Shown in pieces: positions 61,881-64,000 of a stretch of DNA of 64,000 bases (position 1 is its first letter; each line of letters opens with the position of its first letter). This DNA comes from Biomphalaria glabrata. Its lineage: Eukaryota; Mollusca; Gastropoda; Planorbidae. The DNA is taken from positions 12,530,001 through 12,594,000 of the forward strand of contig NC_074713.1 in assembly GCF_947242115.1 (NCBI RefSeq). The letters are read 5' to 3'. The notes under the pieces were generated by a model. It made no database searches. It was not told the DNA's origin and was given only the letters and a program-made list of their open reading frames with translations. The position numbers were made by a program, and so were the translations under genes.

Positions 61881-62116
61881 CTTGATAGTAATGTCGGGGA
61901 ATGTACAATTTTTCCACTAATCATGGAAGAACCTATTCTAGGGCACAATAAACGTCTTCCGAAAGAATGAAGGGTCAGAATGTAATAAAGATTATGTACA
62001 CACACAAACATACATAAATACATATAATTTTTTTCGCGGGGGGGGGGGGATCGGGGGGGGGGAATTCACTCCCCCAAACCCCCCCCCCCGAAAAAAAAAT
62101 CCTGGCTACGCCCATG

Positions 62117-64000
62117 ATGCTTCAATAATGCTTGCCACGTATTCAGACAAAGAATTTTTAAAACTAATTTCTATTTTCACATCACAAGAATCTAGTCTTG
62201 TAACCTCTATAAATAGGCATATAGTTTACGGTAAATCCTCTATTGAAAAAATGCTAATTTTATTTCATATTCAATTGTTTCTGTTTAATTATCGTTATGG
62301 TTCTCTGCGTTCCTTCTTTACCATCTCCTTTTCATTTCCCCCCCCCCCTCCTCTATCTTTTTATTTGTTTATTTTATTGAGGCATTTCCCACACTTGCTA
62401 AACAAATGCAGATATATAAACGAACAGACTGTCAAACACACACACATGCTCTGAATTATCTACCCAACGCAAATGACTGATCGACTGATGTTAAAGAGTG
62501 GGGGCTGGTGTCGAGGGAAGGGTAGCCTAAGGCAATGAGGGTCTGCAAGGGTAGAATTGACAGTATTTTTTTCTCTGTCTGCTAGGCCAAATGCAATATC
62601 TAATAAGGCCTTAAACGAAAGACTTATTGCTATTTTTTTAAAATTAAGATTTCACATTAACTTGAGTTTTGTAACGTAAACCAAAAGGTTTTTATATATG
62701 AAATTTCATTGTGTTATACGTAGGCTATTGATCTAGCTCTAGGTTTGTCATCTGTATAACAAATCTGTAAATTAAAAATAAAAATCATCAATGAGATAAA
62801 TGTCACAATGCAACAATGTTCCTTATGAAAATAGTCAAGACTGCGTTAAGCCATTACGGATAGTAACGTGCTTATAAATGCTCATATAGCCTACTTCTAT
62901 TAAGCAATAAATTGTTACTCATATAGCCTACCGATACTCAAATCTAAAATTCTATCATTAAAACATCGGTCTTTTTATATATGTAACTTTTATATGTCAA
63001 AAAAAATTTTAAGTTCCATAGGTCTAGATCTAGATCTTCCATCAATAGGCCTAAACCAGTAACATTTTATTTCTGAAAGAAAAGTTAATAAGCCCCCACT
63101 GTTAGTAACAACCAAGATCGATATAAGATCAATGTTCTATACTTTGTTCATCTTTATAAAGTCTAATTTTTTTTTTTATCGTACTACTCTTCTTTATCTA
63201 AAATCATTTCTTCGCCATTGTCACGTTGCTGGAACTACATTTTGAGTAGTGTGAAAAATGCGATCCGGTGGTGACGTCATCTGTTGCTTGGATACAAACT
63301 TCTTAAAACCTTTACTAATCACTGGCGGATTAGTACCGATTTCATTAAAACGTTGGTAACTACTTTTCTTATGATTGCATTACTGGCTTATAATTCATGA
63401 ATTCACATATCTTTTGCCATTGTTAGATCTAGATATTTTATGCTATCGGATTACACTTTTTCTCAAACAAAGAGCGGCATTTTACCGCACAAAGAAAAAG
63501 CACCACATCCAAAATCATTAATTGAAAGAAAAAAAAATTAACATTTTAGATAAATGTTTCCTTTACTTTTAAGCACTTTGTGAAGGCTCCTAACCAAGTC
63601 TAGTAACTCTAGTAGACCTAGTCCAATTGATTTATAGTGGTTATCAGAAGAGACATTTTTTTCACTTCTTTTTTATTTGATAGAAATCTAAATAATTATT
63701 TTCTAAAATTCACACTAATTAGCTTATGGCGTTGAATTTGACACCCTATATGTTATGGTTTTGATATATGCCAGCATCTCAAGTGGGTTTTAGAGTGAAA
63801 ACCGGGCATTGCCGAAGGACGAATGACGTCACTTGTAAAAAAGAGGAAGACAGTAGGTCCGAGAAATGGCGACTCCGTGATCAGTCTCGTTGGGGGGTTA
63901 TTGGGGGTTGGACTCGCTCAGTTCTTTGACTTTATGGAAATATAATTAACTCACCCTAAAGACATTATTTATAAAAAGGATTGGTGAATTCGTATTTTGG
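62117..64000. other. Window end, no gene recognised
   Basis: AT-rich, no recognisable exon. A C-run near 62338 and TAGATCTAGA words at 63020-63040. Two perfect TGACGTCA palindromes (63272-63279, in GTGGTGACGTCATCTGTTGC, and 63826-63833, in GAATGACGTCACTTG) lie in a less AT-rich last 800 bases, which might be the promoter side of a gene beyond the window; this is a guess from motifs only. Confidence 0.35.

Larger units (their letters stand above)
59988..62116 (-). mobile_element. CATGGGCG family copy, both termini present
   Basis: Left CATGGGCGTAGCCAGG, right CCTGGCTACGCCCATG, 2.1 kb, orientation opposite to 29083-33952. In order: G/C runs, AAACCATCACTTGCC, a 31-bp subrepeat (60170-60330), reversed minisatellite (to 61010), a conserved spacer (GCAGGGCTCCATTAATAAAC), the LINE ORF2 C-terminus on the plus strand (61130-61460: VAQQRGLRQILGVSYRDRV, RRMRFAGHVLRQNELRI), a duplicated ~250-bp segment (61410-61640 and 61655-61880), the conserved region and terminus. 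It starts 32 bases of (AT)n after the end of the previous copy at 59955. No clear target duplication. Confidence 0.85.

Noticed and set aside
62128-62454. 108-codon plus-strand frame
   Set aside because: Low-complexity ending from a C-run, no domain, no splice context.

Overview
The window looks like nuclear DNA of a heterobranch gastropod, probably a freshwater pulmonate snail related to Biomphalaria. That placement is inference: it rests on intron-rich animal genes, AT-rich introns full of TAGATCTAGA words, and a dense load of I-, L2/CR1- and RTE-like LINEs, hAT elements and tRNA-derived SINEs. Three host genes can be read exon by exon. PEX6 (peroxisomal AAA ATPase, + strand, 249-5523) is the 3' half of the gene, covering the linker and the whole D2 ATPase domain. 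DTL/CDT2 (PCNA-dependent CRL4 substrate receptor, - strand, 13293-19574) lacks only its extreme N-terminus. CCT4 (delta subunit of the TRiC/CCT chaperonin, + strand, 34757-50733) is complete, with 14 coding exons and 536 residues.

Layout: 1-5.8 kb PEX6. 5.8-13.3 kb intergenic, with a TIR/minisatellite element, a decayed hAT transposase, SINEs and a LINE tail. 13.3-19.6 kb DTL. 19.6-34.7 kb intergenic: two antisense LINE pieces, a 1.3-kb TAGATCTAGA-rich block, LINE 3' ends, and a 4.9-kb TIR/minisatellite element with other repeats nested in it. 34.75-50.7 kb CCT4; its introns carry a 5'-truncated LINE with an open reverse transcriptase frame, four C/D box snoRNA copies recognisable as SNORD25 (U25), local duplications, and a TIR element hosting a nearly whole hAT element. 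51-62.1 kb is a layered pile of hAT elements, LINE 3' ends, SINEs and more TIR/minisatellite copies. 62.1-64 kb has no gene I can read.

The most notable biology is inside the host genes. DTL carries a tandem array of four symmetric phase-1 exons, each encoding a motif of the type CITNWLKRK that resembles a PCNA-binding PIP box. CCT4 introns host several U25 snoRNAs, and the 5' edge of CCT4 exon 8 with its splice acceptor has been triplicated, leaving two decoy acceptors. Among the repeats, one family (termini CATGGGCGTAGCCAGG, one copy with a perfect 8-bp target duplication) combines an internal ~108-bp minisatellite with a captured LINE ORF2 C-terminus, an architecture reminiscent of bivalve pearl elements. 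No retroviral, LTR or Polinton element was recognised.
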